A stretch of DNA of 64,000 nt, from the NCBI RefSeq assembly GCF_963576545.1, contig NC_083644.1, positions 23,511,893-23,575,892 of the forward strand, written 5' to 3'. Of this stretch, positions 60,201 to 64,000 are shown piece by piece. The stretch's first letter is position 1. Each line of letters starts with the position of its first letter. Position numbers and translations under genes: made by a program. A model generated the notes under the pieces. That model was given only the letters and a program-made list of their open reading frames with translations, ran no database searches and was not told where the DNA came from. Origin of the DNA: Limanda limanda (taxonomy: Eukaryota; Chordata; Actinopteri; Pleuronectiformes; Pleuronectidae).

Positions 60201-60929
60201 CTAAATCAGAGTTATGTAGAACTGGTTTGGAGCTGAGCCTCAACAATGATCTATCCCTGCAACTGCTGAAGTGGAATCATTTTCATCATGGTCTACATTT
60301 TCACTTCCCAGGCATGGCTCCCGCTCCTTGTGCGTGTTTGAGATTTCAAAGCCTCATAATTTAATTCCACACTGTTTACTTTGGAGATTTCTGAGACAGT
60401 GCCACCAGTGTAAGACTGAATCATTTAACCACAAACAAGCACGGTACCAAACCCGTCCTTCAGTCACTGCACTGAGCTTTTTCACACACCAGTGTTTCAC
60501 TGCTTTCCTTTGCTAAAAGAGTTCCACTCAAAGCCCTCCCAGCATGTCCGTCTGTCTGCTGTCTATCTCTGTTTGGATTCTGCTCCCTTTTCACCATTTC
60601 TGTCCAATAGTGTCACTCAGCGCTAAGTTGAGCAACAAGTGCATTCACGCACACATGAACAAAGCATGCTCACAAATGTCAAGTCCTAAAGCCCATTTGT
60701 AGAGAGGGAGGTGGAAGTCTGCAAGAAATTACAACCATTCAGTCTCTCCGAAAGCTTTTCTTCAGTGCTCCACATCTATTTTAGTGAAACTGGCTGTGCG
60801 AAAGTCATTAAATTCAAGGGATTAGCTGATGTTTTGGTTAATACCCTGTTCACTTTCTTGCAAGAGTAATAGGAAAAGACTGATGTCACTGTCATATATT
60901 TCATAAAATATAAGCCTATAGCAACATCA

Positions 60930-60985
60930 AGGTGATGGTTAGCTTAGCATTAAGATTGGAAGGTGTGAAACATGTTTCTTAAAAA
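60930..60985. repeat. Short fragment of the GCTTAGCATAA repeat
   Basis: GATGGTTAGCTTAGCATTAAG with a following TGGAA matches the core of the repeat at 48530. Too short to define ends. Confidence 0.35.
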
Positions 60986-62349
60986 ACTCAGTCAAGCTAT
61001 TACTTTAAAGCACTTAATTTGATCTCTGGTATTCTAAAACCAGTAAAATTTGTATTTCTGCAATCAGTAATCAAAACAGTGAATGAGTTTAGATTCATGG
61101 TGCTCTAACTACAAACTTGGTTTAATTTAACCATTATCAGCAGTATACTTTGTTTCATTTGCTAAGTCTCGAATCATGGCTGCCATCAGCCTGAATCAAA
61201 TCCATTGGAGAGTGTAACTGACCAAACCATGACTGAGTACTAGGTCTTGATTACTCCACCACTTACCCGTGCACATTATGTCTGTCTCCACCCCTCACAC
61301 TCCTTCATGTACACACATATATACAAATCTCATACTTCAAAGCCTTGCACTCATTGCCACGGGAAAGATAAACACGGACAGCCCTGCAGATGGTGAGCTT
61401 TCAGGATAGAGGTTTCTCTGTATGTGGATGTTTGCCTAAGTGTTTGTGAGGGGATCTCCCGAAGCACGCTGGCAAAATAGACGTGTCTGTGCGTTTCTTT
61501 CCATCCTAGACCTCTTGAGTTGAGCAGGAGCCTCTTTAAAGAGGTAAGGGCTTCATGGCAGGTCTTTTTCACACAAACACATGCGCAGGATGTCATTTTA
61601 GGCAGAGCTGGCCAGCTTTATTAGCAACAGTTTACGTGGATATCCATGACACTCCCAAAACTCTGTGGAAGCTCCTCCACATTATTCCAGGGCAATGGCA
61701 GGTTAAGGGGAGCCAGGTGGACCCTCACTGCTTTCCTCTGACCAGGAGCACTTGATTGACAGTGAGTTGTGGCGATGAATCGGAGTGCAGCTACCCAGAA
61801 TCAAGGTCGGACTGGAAACATGGCAATTCACGAGCAACAGCTGCTTTCCTTGGCCACAACAAAGAGACCATTTCCATTCACCTGAGACTACTCTTAATTG
61901 GAACGTGTGGATATGTGCACAGATGTGTATCTGGCTTTTCTCTTGGCTTATATGTGGTTAACTGTGTCTAATGGTTAAATAGTATTGCAAGTCACCCAAT
62001 TCTCCCGAATTTGGTGCCTGCTTTTTTTTAAGTCAAGGCACTTAAAACAACATACAGGTAAGTGAACAGAAACATTAGATTTTAGAGGCCTGTTCAGTAT
62101 CACCTGTTTTTTATTTTGAAATGGTGTCATTTCAAAGGTTCTCCAAAACTTGTGCAATAAATGTGTTGTTTTGATTGACGTGCTTTCTTGCCGGCAGTGG
62201 GTGATGGTCATGATCTCTGACTGAAATCTTTGTCTGTATCTTCTATGTGTATGACTCTTTGCCTTTTCACCAGGAAATATTTGCTGTTGTGTTTTTAATA
62301 GTTTTTATGTCTGTGAACCCCCTCACTCGATCGCTGTGAATCCAGAAGG

Positions 62350-62565
62350 TGAACTCCTGCAGTGTTTTCACATCGGATTCTCCTGACTTTTTGTAGACTT
62401 TTCACTAGGGGTCCAGGTGGAGAAAGTCAGCAGATAATCTGGAGGCTCTCACTCGGACATTTGCGTTCACACATGCACGTAAACGTAAAGTTTGCTAATA
62501 TTAGCTACCTTACTCTACTGATCATATCCAGACCAAGTCAGTCTGTAGCTGCAAAAGTGCACCGA
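62350..62565. repeat. Dispersed TIR-type repeat, copy E
   Basis: Includes GGAGGCTCTCACTCGGACATT and TTGCGTTCACACATGCACG, close to 11685-11715 of copy A. It has no coding content and uncertain borders. Confidence 0.4.
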
Positions 62566-64000
62566 CATTAACAAGGGTGTGTTTTTTTCTTAAACATTCA
62601 TGTTTTTGATTTGTAGATGGCCGTTTATGTATTTCTTTCTTTTAGATGTATGACTTCATCAGATGAAGAAGGTGAATACCATTTTTTATATTTGACACAA
62701 TTTATAACACTGAACCACGGAAAGAATTATTTCACTACGGTAGGCCCTGAATCGTCTCCACCCTTTAAAATACTGAGATCATACATCATTTCATGTATGA
62801 AGGGCAAATTTCCAAATCAATTACATCCTGTGACGCAAACATTTGTATTTCACCAAGGAGATCAGTGTACATAGCAGCAACATTATATAACTACTAGCGA
62901 CTGGATTAATGAAAAAAGAGATTATTAACGGACCATGAGAAACAGATGCGCTATACTCTCAGAACAGCTAAAACATATTGTGTTCCATGTGCAAGAGCAG
63001 TTCTTCAAAGGTGATGGAAAATATAAGTCCTCTCGACATAATACTAATTCTTCTAGATATGCACTCAAAAATACTTATTACAGTTAATCTATAGGCACCA
63101 CTTGATCCGGTAACAGAAGTCTGGAAAAGGTATTTCCTGTGAATAATTCATCTTCTGTTGACCTTTTCTTAGCAGAAATCATTTATAGGATAGAGTTATT
63201 ACTTCAGCCCTTCTTATATGTAGCCTTAATATAGATGTCTGAGTCTATAAACACTGTACGCATACAAAGTGACCTCTTTCATCTCGGAGCCGTGATTGTG
63301 ATGTTAACGGCTTGGCAAATGAACATGACACCCAGGGTGACACAGGGATTACTTGTTCTATATTTAGTGTTTATGTACATGAATATTGGCAGGACAACTC
63401 TGTACATGTGACACACACACACAGGGATACAGTGATAATAACACAGATCTCCAGCACAGAACACATTTACAAGATGGGCTCTAGAGCAAACACTGGCTGA
63501 GATACATAAGGGAATGTCTGAACTACGACAGCTTCCTCATAAAACTGGAATTTCCTCGTAACAGTTATTATTGTCATCAATAAAAACAGACAATCAAAAA
63601 GAGAGACAAAAAAGTATAAAATAATTTAAAATCTTTCTAAAACATGTAGTGGATATGCAGCAAGAGATTTATACAATACAGGCAGCGACTGTATCTCCTC
63701 TGGTCAAGGTGATTTGAAACTGAAGGAACAGACAAATATGACAAACAAAAGCAAGTATCATGCAGCAACAGAGAAACATACAACGTGAAAGATGATCTTC
63801 TTTGTAGTTCTGCCTCCCCGGTGGCAACATGATGTCAGGTCGACAAGCCTGGTAACAAAGCAGCTCACGCTATGGGCCGCCCAGACGTGCCTCAATGAAA
63901 TGTAAACATAAATATACAGGTGGATATCTCTCTCTACAAACAGTTCAGTCACTGCCACAGGCCCATCAGCTGTGTGAGTAGTCAGTCTGTATACACTCCT

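Larger units (their letters stand above)
57300..64000. other. Intergenic DNA upstream of prdm5
   Basis: Mostly repeat-poor. A 121-codon frame at 57859-58224 (plus) and a 148-codon frame at 59209-59655 (minus) have no recognisable domain. 57840-58260, 59480-59820 and 60000-60260 are GC-balanced and unique-looking, so they are candidates for conserved non-coding DNA rather than exons. Repeat fragments lie at 60930 and 62350. Confidence 0.5.

Noticed and set aside
57300..64000. A neighbouring gene such as ndnf, expected near prdm5 by human synteny
   Set aside because: No exon of that or any other gene could be recognised here. It may lie beyond the window.

Overview
The window is vertebrate nuclear DNA, most probably from a ray-finned (teleost) fish. 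It has long non-coding stretches, GT-AG introns, many (CA)n microsatellites, tRNA-headed SINEs with the tail typical of fish copies, hAT and Tc1/mariner remnants, and one compact multi-exon gene whose protein is clearly a fish version of PRDM5. The species cannot be named from the sequence; the repeat set would fit a percomorph, but that is inference.

The one protein-coding gene I can support is prdm5, on the minus strand and complete in the window. Its start codon is at 54147 and its stop codon at 21182-21184. I rebuilt 16 coding exons, all with GT/AG borders and matching phases. They sum to 1890 nt, or 629 residues plus stop, against about 630 residues and 16 exons in mammals as I remember them. 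The protein has an N-terminal PR domain (about residues 8-124), an acidic linker with ten consecutive Glu, and 16 C2H2-type zinc fingers that fill the rest. The gene covers about 33 kb. The largest intron (9.5 kb, 27109-36580) holds an intact-looking non-autonomous hAT copy.

Layout: 1-20.4 kb is the region beyond the 3' end of prdm5. It holds two SINEs, a 1.17-kb hAT element with an embedded GC-rich 28S rDNA-like fragment, a Tc1/mariner remnant split by another element, several microsatellites and no recognisable gene. 20.4-21.2 kb is the probable 3' UTR. 21.2-54.15 kb is prdm5. 54.15-54.35 kb is the promoter side, with an inverted CCAAT box. 54.38-55.9 kb is a degenerate tandem array that includes further copies of the CCAAT block. 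56-64 kb is upstream intergenic DNA with a SINE flanked by a 7-bp target duplication and some unique, possibly conserved non-coding DNA.

PRDM5 is a nuclear sequence-specific regulator, so this window is essentially one transcription-factor locus in repeat-rich intergenic DNA. I found no new multi-gene system. The most interesting items are the 118-bp CA repeat ending 25 nt from the exon 11 acceptor, the hAT element carrying rDNA-like sequence, and the tandem array next to the promoter.
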